DNA of 64,000 bases from Halanaerobium kushneri (lineage in GTDB: Bacteria; Bacillota; Halanaerobiia; Halanaerobiales; Halanaerobiaceae), in the NCBI RefSeq assembly GCF_900156285.1, contig NZ_FTNC01000001.1:248001-312000 (forward strand), read 5' to 3'. The position numbers were made by a program, and so were the translations under genes. Below, piece after piece: positions 17,374 to 25,950 of this stretch. How positions within the stretch are numbered: position 1 is the first letter of the stretch; every line of letters begins with the position of its first letter. The notes below the pieces were generated by a model. It was not told the origin of the DNA. It searched no databases and saw nothing but the letters and a program-made list of their open reading frames with translations.

Positions 17374-18447
17374 TCAAAAGAAAGTACGCATTAAATCATT
17401 ATAGATAATAAAAAGCATTAACAGAATTAAAATCGCAAATCCAATCATATGCACAAAACTTTCTTTGCGCGGATCTACGGCCTTTCCTCTAACCATCTCT
17501 ATTAATATAAATAAGATTCTTCCACCATCAAGAGCCGGAAAGGGAAGTAAATTGATAATACCTAAGTTAATACTGATTATAGCTGTCCAGTTTAAAACAT
17601 TCAAAATACCAACTCTGGCTGCCTGACCAATTATTGAAGCGATCATTATTGGACCACCAATATCTTCGGTCGAGCTCTCCCTAAACATCTGCACAAAACC
17701 AGAGATTGTCATTACAAAAACCTGATATGACTGCTGTAAGCCAAGAGAAATTGAACTTATAAAAGACACATTTTCTCTAATTAACTGAGGATAAACTCCA
17801 ATTACTCCACGTTCATTATCTTCACTCTGGACCGGAGTAATATTAATTGTGTTGACCTCTCCCTTCCGCTGATAGCGGACAGTTATTTCCTGATCAGCAT
17901 TTTCTCTAATTAAAGCAGACATTTCCTCCCAGCTATTAATCTGCTGACCATTTATAGCAAGAATTTTATCATTTGCTCTTAAACCTGCTTCAGCAGCGGG
18001 CTGTTCCGGTATAACTTCACCTAAAACTGCATCTTTGGTAGTAGAAGTTGGTACACCAAAAATAGCAAAAGCAAGAATAAATATCACAACCGCAAGCAGA
18101 AAATTCATAATTGGACCCATCAAGATTACAGCCAATCTTTTAAGACTTGACTTTTGAGTAAAAAGACGTCCTTTTTCTTTTGCCTGATCATAGATTTTTC
18201 TTTCCTCTTCAGGCATTGAATCATCTGCCGGAAATTCTCCCACCATATTGCAAAAACCACCCAGCGGAATTGCTCTAATTGAGTATAATGTCTCACCGAC
18301 TTTTTTAGAAATCAGCTTGGGACCAAAACCAAGTGCAAACTCAGAAACCATAATATCAGACTTCTTTGCTGTAATATAATGTCCAAATTCGTGAATAAAG
18401 ACTAAAACTCCAAGGACAATTATAAATGATACAATTGTTAGAACCAT
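17374..18447 (-). CDS. rseP: Site-2 membrane zinc protease RseP (RasP)
   Basis: A 357-residue intramembrane metalloprotease. The first transmembrane helix carries the zinc motif HEFGH near residue 19. A single PDZ domain spans about 125-205 (AEAGLRANDKILAINGQQI). The third metal ligand lies in NLLPFPALDGGRI near the C-terminus, followed by a last membrane helix. Relatives cut anti-sigma factors and signal-peptide remnants in the cytoplasmic membrane. It begins within the last codons of dxr with a GGAGG site inside dxr, so the two are translationally linked, the usual Firmicute order. Confidence 0.95.
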   Translation of the reverse strand: MVLTIVSFIIVLGVLVFIHEFGHYITAKKSDIMVSEFALGFGPKLISKKVGETLYSIRAIPLGGFCNMVGEFPADDSMPEEERKIYDQAKEKGRLFTQKSSLKRLAVILMGPIMNFLLAVVIFILAFAIFGVPTSTTKDAVLGEVIPEQPAAEAGLRANDKILAINGQQINSWEEMSALIRENADQEITVRYQRKGEVNTINITPVQSEDNERGVIGVYPQLIRENVSFISSISLGLQQSYQVFVMTISGFVQMFRESSTEDIGGPIMIASIIGQAARVGILNVLNWTAIISINLGIINLLPFPALDGGRILFILIEMVRGKAVDPRKESFVHMIGFAILILLMLFIIYNDLMRTFF

Positions 18448-19595
18448 TCTTTAATAACCTCCACTGCCAGTCGACGAGCTTCCTGGTCAGAATTCAAAAT
18501 GTCCTCTAAATCAGGGGCAGTAATATTGTGATGCTGATCCAGAACAGATGCAACAACTCGACTCATAGCTAGAAATGGAATTTCTCCTCTTAAAAAACTA
18601 TAAACTGCTATTTCATTTGCTGCATTTAAAACCGCCGGAAAAGTTCCTCCCGCTTTACCAGCAGTATATGCATATTTTAAATTTGGAAATTTATCAGTAT
18701 CAGCCTGGAAAAATTCCAGAGCAGCAATCTGATCAAGTTCAAGCATATTACCTGCAGTTTCAGACCGGCGAGGATAAGTTAAACAATACTGAATTGGTAT
18801 TTTCATATCAGCTGGACCCATTTCCGCCAGGATTGTTCCGTCAATCAGCCTGATCATCGAATGAACAATGCTCTGAGGGTGAACTAAAACTTTTATATCT
18901 TCATAATTACAGTCAAATAACCAGTGAGCCTCAATCACTTCCAACCCCTTGTTCATCAGAGATGCTGAATCAATAGTTATTTTGCTCCCCATCTCCCAGT
19001 TTGGATGATTAAGGGCATCTTCAACCGAGACCTGACTTAGTTCTTCTCTGGAATAAGAAAAGAAAGGACCTCCAGATGCTGTTAAAATAATTTCCTCCAG
19101 TTCACTTTGATGACCCTTTAAAAGCTGAAAAATTGCATTATGCTCACTATCAACCGGAAGTAGTTTAACTTTATTTTCTTTGACCAGCTCAGTCAACACC
19201 GGACCTCCACTAACCAAACTTTCTTTATTAGCTAGCGCAATATCATTACCAGCTTTTGCTGCAGCGACTGAGGGCTCCAGACCAGCAAATCCAACAATTG
19301 CATTTAATAAAATATCAACTTTTTCAGCTGCAGCAGTTTCTAAATTTTGTTTACCACTTAAAATCTCTGTTTTTATTGTTGGCTCAGCTGCCAATCTGTT
19401 TTTTAATTCAACAGCAGCTTCTTCTTCAACAACAACGACAAATTCCGGGTTGAATTTTTTTATCTGTTTAAATAATAGTTCAGTCTGCTGGTAGGCAGTT
19501 AAAGCTTTAACCTTCCAGTTTTTTAATTCACTTATTACTTCTAAAGTCTGGGTCCCAATTGAACCTGTTGAACCCAGTATTGTTATTTCTTTCAT
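18438..19595 (-). CDS. dxr: 1-deoxy-D-xylulose-5-phosphate reductoisomerase
   Basis: A 385-residue NADPH-dependent enzyme turning DXP into MEP, the committed step of MEP isoprenoid synthesis. The nucleotide loop is ITILGSTGSIGTQTL at the N-terminus. VDSEHNAIFQLL supplies the metal ligands, and ASGGPFF and SKITIDSASLMNKGLE are substrate-binding blocks. The longest frame uses a GTG that lies within the GAGGTG ribosome-binding site. The ATG at 19595, six bases after that site, gives MKEITILGST and matches the family start. It overlaps rseP by ten bases. Confidence 0.97.
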   Translation of the reverse strand: MKEITILGSTGSIGTQTLEVISELKNWKVKALTAYQQTELLFKQIKKFNPEFVVVVEEEAAVELKNRLAAEPTIKTEILSGKQNLETAAAEKVDILLNAIVGFAGLEPSVAAAKAGNDIALANKESLVSGGPVLTELVKENKVKLLPVDSEHNAIFQLLKGHQSELEEIILTASGGPFFSYSREELSQVSVEDALNHPNWEMGSKITIDSASLMNKGLEVIEAHWLFDCNYEDIKVLVHPQSIVHSMIRLIDGTILAEMGPADMKIPIQYCLTYPRRSETAGNMLELDQIAALEFFQADTDKFPNLKYAYTAGKAGGTFPAVLNAANEIAVYSFLRGEIPFLAMSRVVASVLDQHHNITAPDLEDILNSDQEARRLAVEVIKEWF

Positions 19596-19622
19596 GATTT
19601 TCACCTCAAAAACTAAATTTGA

Positions 19623-20684
19623 TTATTCTTTTATATCAATTAAGTCAGAATCGACTATTGCCTTAATAATAACTAAAAATGTTGGTCCAACAACAAAACC
19701 AATTGCACCTAAAATTCGGTACCCCGAAAAAAGAGCTATCATTGTTGCCAGCGGATGCAGGCCGAGACTTTTCCCCATAATTTTACCTTCAGAAGCAGAA
19801 CGTATTCCGGCCAGAAATAAATGCAGTATAAAAAGGGCAAAAGCCTGAGAAAAATTACCGAAAATTATCGACATTATAATCCAGGGATAAAATAATAAGG
19901 CAGGCCCAATAATTGGTATTAAGTCCAGTACTGCTGCTGTAACTCCAACTATTAAAGCATACTGATTGCCGATTAACTTGACTCCTATTCCCGCCACCAG
20001 ACCACTAATAGAGATTAAGATCAGCATCGCTCTAATATAACCGACAGCAGATCGATTTAACTGAGTAAAAACATTAGCAATTTTAGGCTGCACATCTTCC
20101 GGAAACAGGTTAACTAAAAACTCCTTAATGCTGTCCCGATCTCTGCTAATAAAGAAAGTAGCAATAAAAGCAATAAACAAAATCATAAACAGACTAGGTA
20201 ATTTAGTTAAAAACTCTAAAATAGAATTTATAACAGAAATCAAAGCATCCCTGACCCCATTATATAAAAGCTGTAAATTACTGTTAATTGCTTCTTTTAC
20301 TGCATCAGATATTTCCCAGTTTTCCATAAAATTTTCTAACTGCTGATTCTGTTCTGAGATCCATTTAAGCTGAGAATCAATTGATCTGTAATCTGGTAGA
20401 TTTTTGAGAAGCCTGTTTAACTCCAGATATCCCTGTGCTCCTCCAATTATAATCATTGTCACCAAAATCACGATAACTAGTATGAGCACAATAATAACAG
20501 TAAAACCACGATGAATTGGAATTTTTCGATCCAGATAATCTACAATTGGATTTATTAAACTTGCAATTACAGCAGCTATTATAAAAGGAGTGAAATAGAT
20601 AAAGACATGTTCTAATATTACTAAACTAACTAGTAAAAATAAGAACATTAAAAAATATTTAATATACCATTTATTAATCTTCAT
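19623..20684 (-). CDS. AI-2E family (UPF0118/PerM-like) membrane transporter
   Basis: A 353-residue protein with about eight hydrophobic helices. It begins with two close N-terminal helices, has a hydrophilic segment around 85-150, and ends with family blocks such as FFISRDRDSI, LIPIIGPALLFYPW and GKSLGLHPLATMIALF. This family includes the proposed AI-2 exporter TqsA and sodium/proton antiporter members in other bacteria, so the substrate cannot be named from sequence. It is inserted between cdsA and dxr, where Bacillus has no gene, and is packed five bases from cdsA, so it is probably cotranscribed with lipid and isoprenoid genes. Confidence 0.85.
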   Translation of the reverse strand: MKINKWYIKYFLMFLFLLVSLVILEHVFIYFTPFIIAAVIASLINPIVDYLDRKIPIHRGFTVIIVLILVIVILVTMIIIGGAQGYLELNRLLKNLPDYRSIDSQLKWISEQNQQLENFMENWEISDAVKEAINSNLQLLYNGVRDALISVINSILEFLTKLPSLFMILFIAFIATFFISRDRDSIKEFLVNLFPEDVQPKIANVFTQLNRSAVGYIRAMLILISISGLVAGIGVKLIGNQYALIVGVTAAVLDLIPIIGPALLFYPWIIMSIIFGNFSQAFALFILHLFLAGIRSASEGKIMGKSLGLHPLATMIALFSGYRILGAIGFVVGPTFLVIIKAIVDSDLIDIKE

Positions 20685-20689
20685 TTAAC

Positions 20690-21499
20690 TCACCCCAGCA
20701 GTAAAATAATAAAATAATATGTAAAAGGTGCTGTGAAAATAAAGCTGTCAAATCGATCCAGTATCCCACCATGTCCGGGAATAATGGTCCCCGTATCTTT
20801 GACATCAAAATTTCTTTTGATACAGGATTCAAAAAGATCACCCATAATTGCTATAATCGGGAATGTAAAAGCAAATATAAGGTAATAGATATTAAAAACA
20901 TTTAAAAAAACAGCTGTAACTATAATAAAAAGAGCTGTTGTTAATACTCCTCCGACAGCACCTGCTACTGTTTTATTTGGGCTAATGATAGGAGCCATTG
21001 GTGTTTTACCAAATTTTTTGCCAGCAAAATAAGCCCCAGAATCCGTTAACCAGGTAGCTATTAAAACCAACCATAATGCACTAGTAGTAAAGAAAGGTCC
21101 CTGATTAATATCTCTTAAAAAGACAGCAAAAGATAAGCCCCCACCTATATAAATAATAGAAAATAACTGATGACTTATATTATTAATGAAATTTTCTTCC
21201 TGATAATTGTTTAAATTATAAATATAAAGCGAAAAAATAATAATAAAAAATATAATACCTGAAGGAAGGTAATTAAAATTATTTGAGATCAGATAAACAT
21301 TAAAAACTATTAAAACAGCAGATATAGTAATAATACTTTTCAATATCTTAGATTCAATTTTAAGCATACGATTATATTCTCTGACAGCCAGTCCAACAAT
21401 CATACTTACAGTCAAAAAAAATGGGAATGAACCGGAAAATACTAAAAAAATTAATAATAAAATACCTATAATTGCACTAATCACTCTTTTTTTAAGCAT
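20690..21499 (-). CDS. cdsA: Phosphatidate cytidylyltransferase
   Basis: A 269-residue integral membrane enzyme making CDP-diacylglycerol from phosphatidate and CTP, the entry to phospholipid synthesis. About seven membrane helices are visible. The C-terminal signature is intact: DSGAYFAGKKFGKTP, then SPNKTVAGAVGG and the catalytic-region aspartate in GDLFESCIKRNFDVKD. The longest frame starts at a GTG at 21508. The ATG at 21499 (MLKKRVISAI) is preferred because it overlaps the uppS stop and is preceded by GGTGAT at a fair distance. The order frr, uppS, cdsA, dxr, rseP matches Bacillus. Confidence 0.96.
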   Translation of the reverse strand: MLKKRVISAIIGILLLIFLVFSGSFPFFLTVSMIVGLAVREYNRMLKIESKILKSIITISAVLIVFNVYLISNNFNYLPSGIIFFIIIFSLYIYNLNNYQEENFINNISHQLFSIIYIGGGLSFAVFLRDINQGPFFTTSALWLVLIATWLTDSGAYFAGKKFGKTPMAPIISPNKTVAGAVGGVLTTALFIIVTAVFLNVFNIYYLIFAFTFPIIAIMGDLFESCIKRNFDVKDTGTIIPGHGGILDRFDSFIFTAPFTYYFIILLLG

Positions 21500-22211
21500 T
21501 ACTATCACCGTCTTTTAAGCCACCAAATCTTCTTTCTCTATTTTTAAAATCATTGATTGCCATTTTTAAATCATCTTCAGTAAAATCAGGCCAAAATTTA
21601 TCTGCAAAATATAGTTCGGCATAAGCGGACTGCCAGAGCAGAAAATTGCTCAAACGAAGATCACCACCGGTTCTAATTAATAATTCTATGTTTTGCAGAT
21701 TCTGATTATATAAATAACTACCAAAATAACTTTCTGTTAACTTATCCAGGTCAATCTGACCATTTTTATAGTCTTTAGCTATTTTTTTGGCAGCATCAAT
21801 AATTTCTGCTCTGCCACCATAATTAAAAGCAATATTTAAAGTAAGATTCTTATTATTATTTGATCTAGCCTCAATATATTCAATTTCTCTAATTAAGCTT
21901 TGAGAAAGATTACGCTTTCGTCCCAGGAAATTAACTTTAACCCCATTATCTAATAGTTCATCTACCTCATTACGCATTGTTTTTTTCATTAGGGTTAATA
22001 AAAAGTCCACCTCGGTTTTTGGTCTTTTCCAATTTTCAGTAGAAAAAGCATAAACAGTTAATGACTCAACTTCTAAATTTACTGCTGCTTTTACTATTTT
22101 TTTTAAAGTTTTAACACCCTCTTTATGACCGGCACTTCTACCTTTATTTCTCTGTTTTGCCCAGCGGCCATTACCATCCATAATAATTGCAATATTTCTG
22201 GGAGTATTCAT
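21492..22211 (-). CDS. uppS: Undecaprenyl diphosphate synthase (isoprenyl transferase)
   Basis: A 239-residue cis-prenyltransferase that builds the C55 lipid carrier for peptidoglycan from FPP and IPP. All family regions are present: AIIMDGNGRWA with the metal-binding Asp, the RSAGHKEGVKTL helix, FSTENWKRP, and LLIRTGGDLRLSNFLLWQSA near the C-terminus. Length is typical (about 240-260). The ATG follows GGAAGGAA. A small hairpin and a 68-residue open frame separate it from frr. Its substrates come from the MEP genes dxr and ispG further down the same run. Confidence 0.97.
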   Translation of the reverse strand: MNTPRNIAIIMDGNGRWAKQRNKGRSAGHKEGVKTLKKIVKAAVNLEVESLTVYAFSTENWKRPKTEVDFLLTLMKKTMRNEVDELLDNGVKVNFLGRKRNLSQSLIREIEYIEARSNNNKNLTLNIAFNYGGRAEIIDAAKKIAKDYKNGQIDLDKLTESYFGSYLYNQNLQNIELLIRTGGDLRLSNFLLWQSAYAELYFADKFWPDFTEDDLKMAINDFKNRERRFGGLKDGDSNA

Positions 22212-22238
22212 AAAATCATTCCTTCCAATTAATTAATT

Positions 22239-22256
22239 ACCCCCTAAAAAGGGGGT
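22239..22256 (-). other. Short hairpin between the 68-residue ORF and uppS
   Basis: ACCCCC and GGGGGT form a perfect six-bp stem with a six-base A/T loop. No T-run follows on the minus strand (AATTAATT instead), so it is not a convincing terminator. It may stabilise or process the frr-uppS mRNA just ahead of uppS. Confidence 0.4.
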
Positions 22257-22261
22257 ATAAA

Positions 22262-22468
22262 TTAGCTGTTATATTGAAAAGACCAGGTTATAAGATAATA
22301 ATCTGTTACTTTTTCAAGCTTAAGAACTCTCTTAAGACCCTTATTTTTAAATTTATTATCATAATGAGATGGAGGTTTAACCTGTGTCAGTTTGTAATTA
22401 AACTGATTTTCTTCCATAAAATCTACTGCTTTTTTTAGTGGAGAAGCTAAAAATTTTTCAAATTCCAT
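22262..22468 (-). CDS. Small protein of unknown function between frr and uppS
   Basis: A 68-residue open frame whose ATG follows the frr stop almost at once, with GGAAG as a weak ribosome-binding site. I do not recognise a named family. The pattern is a short amphipathic helix (SPLKKAVDFMEENQF), a strand (NYKLTQVKPP), a loop, and two strands (KRVLKLEKV and YYLITWSF). This resembles half of a PASTA-like alpha-beta fold. Its charge is mildly basic, with no signal peptide or membrane segment. Tight packing in a highly expressed operon and ordinary codon use support a real gene. Confidence 0.65.
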   Translation of the reverse strand: MEFEKFLASPLKKAVDFMEENQFNYKLTQVKPPSHYDNKFKNKGLKRVLKLEKVTDYYLITWSFQYNS

Positions 22469-22470
22469 AT

Positions 22471-23028
22471 CTATACTTCCATTATCTCTTCTTCTTTTTT
22501 CTCTACAATATCATTTAGTTTTCCTATATAATCGTCAGTTAATTCCTGCACGTTATCCAGACCTCTGTGCATATTATCTTCAGAAATCTCACCTTCATCT
22601 TCTAACATTTCCAGTTCTTCATTGGAATCTCTTCTGATTGCACGAATAGCTATTCTACCTTTTTCAGCTTTTTCATGTAAAATCTTAACAAGCTCTTTTC
22701 TTCTTTCTTCAGTTAACTGAGGAATATTAATTCTAATAACACTGCCATCATTACTGGGATTTAAACCAAGATTTTCCTGCATAATTGCTTTTTCAATTGC
22801 TTCAATATTATTTTTATCCCAGGGCTCAATTACAATCTGTCTTGCCTCAGGTGCGAAAACTTTTGCCATCTGCTGAATCGGAGTAGCTACTCCATAGTTG
22901 TTTGCTTTAATATTTTCCACAAGTGAAGGTCTAGCACGTCCGGTTCTAATAGTATTTAAATCTTCTTTTGTTTTTTCAAGAGTTTTTTCCATCTTTTTTT
23001 CTGTTTCTTTCATTACTTCTCTAAACAT
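22471..23028 (-). CDS. frr: Ribosome recycling factor
   Basis: A 185-residue factor that with EF-G splits post-termination ribosomes. The L-shaped protein is recognised from LNTIRTGRARPSLVENIKA in helix 1, NNYGVATPIQQMAKVFAPE in domain II, and INIPQLTEERRKELVKILHE with IRAIRRDSNEELE in the long C-terminal helices. Length equals the family norm of 185. A GAGGA site precedes the ATG. It follows pyrH by 26 bases, the near-universal arrangement. Confidence 0.98.
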   Translation of the reverse strand: MFREVMKETEKKMEKTLEKTKEDLNTIRTGRARPSLVENIKANNYGVATPIQQMAKVFAPEARQIVIEPWDKNNIEAIEKAIMQENLGLNPSNDGSVIRINIPQLTEERRKELVKILHEKAEKGRIAIRAIRRDSNEELEMLEDEGEISEDNMHRGLDNVQELTDDYIGKLNDIVEKKEEEIMEV

Positions 23029-23054
23029 AAATTTGTCCTCCTCAAATCTAATAG

Positions 23055-23774
23055 TTAACTAACAGAAGTTCCAATGTTTTCGCCCAGCAAAACCCGCTTA
23101 ATATTGCCCTCTTTTTTTACTGCAAATACTTTTAAAGGAATTTTGTTATCCATACAGAGAGAAACTGCTGTGAAATCCATAACTCTTAAAGAATTATTTA
23201 ATAAGTCAATGTAAGATAGAGTATCGTGTTTTTGGGCATCTTCATTAACAGCAGGATCAGAATCATAAATCCCGTCTACATTTTTAGCCATTAAGATTGC
23301 ATCTGCAGAAATTTCAGCAGCTCTTAAAGCAGCAGTGGTATCTGTTGAAAAGAAAGGGTTACCGGTTCCAGCAGCAAAAATTACAACTCTCCCTTTTTCA
23401 AGATGTCTAATTGCTCTTCTTCGAATATAAGGCTCAGCTATCTGACGCATTTCAATTGCAGACTGAACTCGGGTTTCGATGTCAAATTTTTCTATGGCAT
23501 CCTGTAGGGCAAGAGCATTAATTACAGTTGCCAGCATCCCCATATAATCAGCAGTTCCACGGTCCATTCCCTTTGCACTCCCAGCAATACCTCTAAAAAT
23601 ATTACCTCCACCAACTACAACTGCCATTTCAACACTTGTAGTTTTAACAACATCACTTATTTCGGATGCAATTTTTTTGATCATTTCCGGGTCAATACCA
23701 AAGCCGTTATTACCGGCGAGAGCCTCCCCACTAATCTTAAGCAGTATTCTTGAATAAACTGGTTTTTCTGTCAT
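23055..23774 (-). CDS. pyrH: Uridylate kinase (UMP kinase)
   Basis: A 239-residue hexameric bacterial UMP kinase of the amino-acid kinase fold, making UDP. It begins [17 protein letters not shown], with [10 protein letters not shown] as the phosphate-binding turn, [18 protein letters not shown] and [11 protein letters not shown] as further conserved blocks. The longest frame starts six codons earlier with no ribosome-binding site, and its second to third codons form the GGAGG. The ATG at 23774 is 11 bases after that site and gives the usual length. It sits between tsf and frr. Confidence 0.97.
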   Translation of the reverse strand: MTEKPVYSRILLKISGEALAGNNGFGIDPEMIKKIASEISDVVKTTSVEMAVVVGGGNIFRGIAGSAKGMDRGTADYMGMLATVINALALQDAIEKFDIETRVQSAIEMRQIAEPYIRRRAIRHLEKGRVVIFAAGTGNPFFSTDTTAALRAAEISADAILMAKNVDGIYDSDPAVNEDAQKHDTLSYIDLLNNSLRVMDFTAVSLCMDNKIPLKVFAVKKEGNIKRVLLGENIGTSVS

Positions 23775-23845
23775 TATATAATTAACCTCCATTAAATATT
23801 ATTCTTCAATTTTAAGCTAATTCCTTTTTTATAAGCAAATTTACT

Positions 23846-23880
23846 TAAAAAAAGAGAACACTTTCTCTAAGTGCTCTCCT
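23846..23880 (-). terminator. Intrinsic terminator after tsf
   Basis: GAGAGCACTT and AAGTGTTCTC (stem 23854-23863 with 23869-23878, one A-C mismatch) close a five-base loop, followed by seven Ts on the minus strand. Some read-through into pyrH is likely because no clear promoter is seen in the next 80 bases. Confidence 0.85.
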
Positions 23881-23890
23881 TTTTTAATTA

Positions 23891-24790
23891 TTATTGATTT
23901 TTTGTCATTGCAGCAACTTCAGCAGCGAAGTCTTCTTCTTTCTTTTCGATTCCTTCACCAATTTCAAAGCGAGTAAACTGCTTAACTTCCATATCATTTT
24001 CTGATAATATTTCACCAACAGTTTTGTCATCGTCTCGAACAAAGGGCTGCTCTAAAAGACAGACCTGGGTATAATACTTATTGATCTTACCTTCTACAAT
24101 CTGATCAATAATATGCTCAGGTTTACCTTCATTTAACATTTGCTCTTTATAAATTTTCTTTTCTTTTTCGATAGACTCTGCATCAACAGAATCACGATCT
24201 AAGAATTCTGGATTGATTGCTGCAATGTGCATGGCAATATCTTTGGCAGTTTGGGCTTTTTCTTCAGTGAATTCATTAGCAAATTCAACTAGCACACCAA
24301 TTTTTCCACCCATATGGATATATCCAAATAAATAACCATCGGTTTCAACTCTTTTAAATCTTCTCAAGTTGATATTTTCACCAATATTGGCAATTGCTGC
24401 TTTAATAACATCACTAACTGTTTCATTTTCATCCTTAAACCAGGATTCATTCTCAACAGTTTCTACTGTTTCTGCCTCACTCTGCATTAGATGTTCGGAA
24501 ATCTCAGCAACAAGAGTCTGGAAATTATCATTTTTTGCAACAAAATCAGTCTCAGAGTTAACCTCAACCAGAACACCTTTTTTACGATCATCACTTATAT
24601 TTAAGCTAACTAATCCCTCAGCTGCAACTCTACCTGCCTTTTTCGCAGCAGCAGCCATTCCTTTTTCTCTTAAGTGTTCAACAGCTGCTTCAATATCGCC
24701 GTCAACTTTATTAAGAGCCTTCTTACAGTCAAGAACACCAGCACCGGTTCGGGAACGAAGCTCTTTTATATCTTTCATTGTAACTCCCAT
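23891..24790 (-). CDS. tsf: Translation elongation factor Ts
   Basis: A 299-residue nucleotide-exchange factor that releases GDP from EF-Tu. The N-terminal UBA-like domain shows KELRSRTGAGVLDCKKAL, followed by GDIEAAVEHLREKGMAAAAK. The core has the EF-Tu-contacting motif EVNSETDFVAKNDNF, and the C-terminal half has HIAAINPEFLDRDSV and VCLLEQPFVRDD. The ATG lies nine bases after AAGGAGG, and a second in-frame ATG four codons on is a weaker choice. It follows rpsB across a terminator, as commonly seen. Confidence 0.98.
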   Translation of the reverse strand: MGVTMKDIKELRSRTGAGVLDCKKALNKVDGDIEAAVEHLREKGMAAAAKKAGRVAAEGLVSLNISDDRKKGVLVEVNSETDFVAKNDNFQTLVAEISEHLMQSEAETVETVENESWFKDENETVSDVIKAAIANIGENINLRRFKRVETDGYLFGYIHMGGKIGVLVEFANEFTEEKAQTAKDIAMHIAAINPEFLDRDSVDAESIEKEKKIYKEQMLNEGKPEHIIDQIVEGKINKYYTQVCLLEQPFVRDDDKTVGEILSENDMEVKQFTRFEIGEGIEKKEEDFAAEVAAMTKNQ

Positions 24791-24906
24791 TTATTAAAAC
24801 CTCCTTATAATAACAAATAAATTATTTATTCTGTTTTGCAAAATAATACTTCAGCATATTCAATCAATATTTAACTAATTTTTGCTAAATATAATTAAAT
24901 TATGCT

Positions 24907-24952
24907 AGAAAAAAAGCGCTGCAAAGCATAAAAACTTTACCAGCGCTTTTAT
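24907..24952 (-). terminator. Terminator between rpsB and tsf
   Basis: AAAAGCGCTG and CAGCGCTTTT (24912-24921 with 24941-24950) pair over ten bases. The 19-base loop can itself pair (TAAAG with CTTTG). A run of seven Ts follows on the minus strand. It probably lowers tsf expression relative to rpsB rather than ending all transcripts. Confidence 0.85.
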
Positions 24953-24962
24953 TAGTTCTAAA

Positions 24963-25700
24963 TTATTCAGCAGTATTTTCTTCAGCTTCAGCTTCTTCTT
25001 TAACTTCAGCTTCCTGTTTACCCTGCTTTCCAGCAAGTACTGCGTCAGAAATAACACTGGTAATCAATTTGACAGCTCTAATAGCATCATCATTACCAGG
25101 AATGACATAATCTATCAGATCTGGATCACAGTTAGTATCTAAAATTGATACAATAGGGATATCAAGTTTTCTTGCTTCAGAAACTGCAATATCTTCTTTT
25201 CTTGCATCTGTGATAAAGATTACATCTGGTAAACCATTCATATCTCTAATTCCACCGAGGAATCTCTGAAGTTTATCGTGTTCTTTGTTTAACTCGATAA
25301 CTTCTTTTTTAGGAAGAACTTCAAAAATACCTTCTTCTTCCATCTGCTCAATCTCTTCTAAGCGATCAATACGCTTTTTGATAGTATGATAATTAGTTAA
25401 CATACCACCTAACCAGCGCTGATTAACATAAGGCATTCCGCATCTTTCAGCTTCTTTTTTAACAGTTTCCTGTGCCTGACGCTTGGTTCCAACGAACAGT
25501 ACATTTTTTCCTTCAGCAGCTTCTTCTTTAACAAAGTTATAAGCTTTATCAATTAACTTAACTGTCTGCTGAAGATCAATGATATAAATCCCATTTCTTT
25601 CGGTGAAAATATATGGTTTCATCTTTGGGTTCCATCTCTTAGTCTGGTGACCAAAATGAACACCCGATTCGAGGAGTTGTTTCATGTTTACAACTGACAT
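24963..25700 (-). CDS. rpsB: 30S ribosomal protein S2
   Basis: A 245-residue S2 of the small-subunit head-body junction. The start [20 protein letters not shown] and the blocks [29 protein letters not shown] and [20 protein letters not shown] are diagnostic. The last about 20 residues are an acidic Glu/Ala tail beyond the fold. A strong AAAGGAGGTG site precedes the ATG. It has its own near-consensus promoter and a structured leader of about 110 bases. In Bacillus the large flagellar operon lies between codY and rpsB; here the two are adjacent. Confidence 0.98.
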   Translation of the reverse strand: MSVVNMKQLLESGVHFGHQTKRWNPKMKPYIFTERNGIYIIDLQQTVKLIDKAYNFVKEEAAEGKNVLFVGTKRQAQETVKKEAERCGMPYVNQRWLGGMLTNYHTIKKRIDRLEEIEQMEEEGIFEVLPKKEVIELNKEHDKLQRFLGGIRDMNGLPDVIFITDARKEDIAVSEARKLDIPIVSILDTNCDPDLIDYVIPGNDDAIRAVKLITSVISDAVLAGKQGKQEAEVKEEAEAEENTAE

Positions 25701-25808
25701 AACTCCTGCACCTCCTTTCTGGTTTTAGCCTCCGACAGCATCAACTCTAAACACAACTGTATAAAATACAGCACCAGCATTTAGATCAACTATCGTGTGT
25801 ATTTTGCC
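25701..25808 (-). promoter_or_regulatory. Structured leader of rpsB, candidate S2 autoregulatory site
   Basis: The leader holds a nested hairpin: CTAAA with TTTAG outside and CTGTA with TACAG inside (25747-25784). GTTGAT followed by TGCTG occurs on both sides of it. It ends in the GGAGG region. Ribosomal protein leaders of this kind are often feedback targets. I cannot match it to a named RNA family by eye. Confidence 0.4.
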
Positions 25809-25815
25809 ACAAAAA

Positions 25816-25844
25816 AGTATACCATAGACTTAAACTTTAATCAA
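25816..25844 (-). promoter_or_regulatory. Sigma-A promoter of rpsB
   Basis: TTGATT, a 17-base spacer and TATACT on the minus strand, immediately downstream of the codY terminator and about 110 bases upstream of rpsB. Confidence 0.8.
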
Positions 25845-25874
25845 GCTTTTTAGAAAAAATATTTTTTTGCTAAT

Positions 25875-25907
25875 ATTCAAAAGGCTCCTCATTATATAAG
25901 AGGAGCC
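25875..25907 (-). terminator. Intrinsic terminator after codY
   Basis: GGCTCCTC and GAGGAGCC (25883-25890 with 25900-25907) pair perfectly over eight bases with a nine-base loop. TTTTGAATATT follows on the minus strand. Confidence 0.85.
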
Positions 25908-25950
25908 CGCTAAATCAAATAAAACTGTTAATCTATCGGCAAATATAAAT

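Noticed and set aside
22239-22256. Intrinsic terminator before uppS
   Set aside because: The six-bp hairpin is not followed by a T-run on the transcribed strand.
24369-24797. A 142-codon plus-strand frame opposite tsf
   Set aside because: Its composition (Ser, Ala, Thr rich) is the antisense shadow of a conserved gene; no ribosome-binding site.
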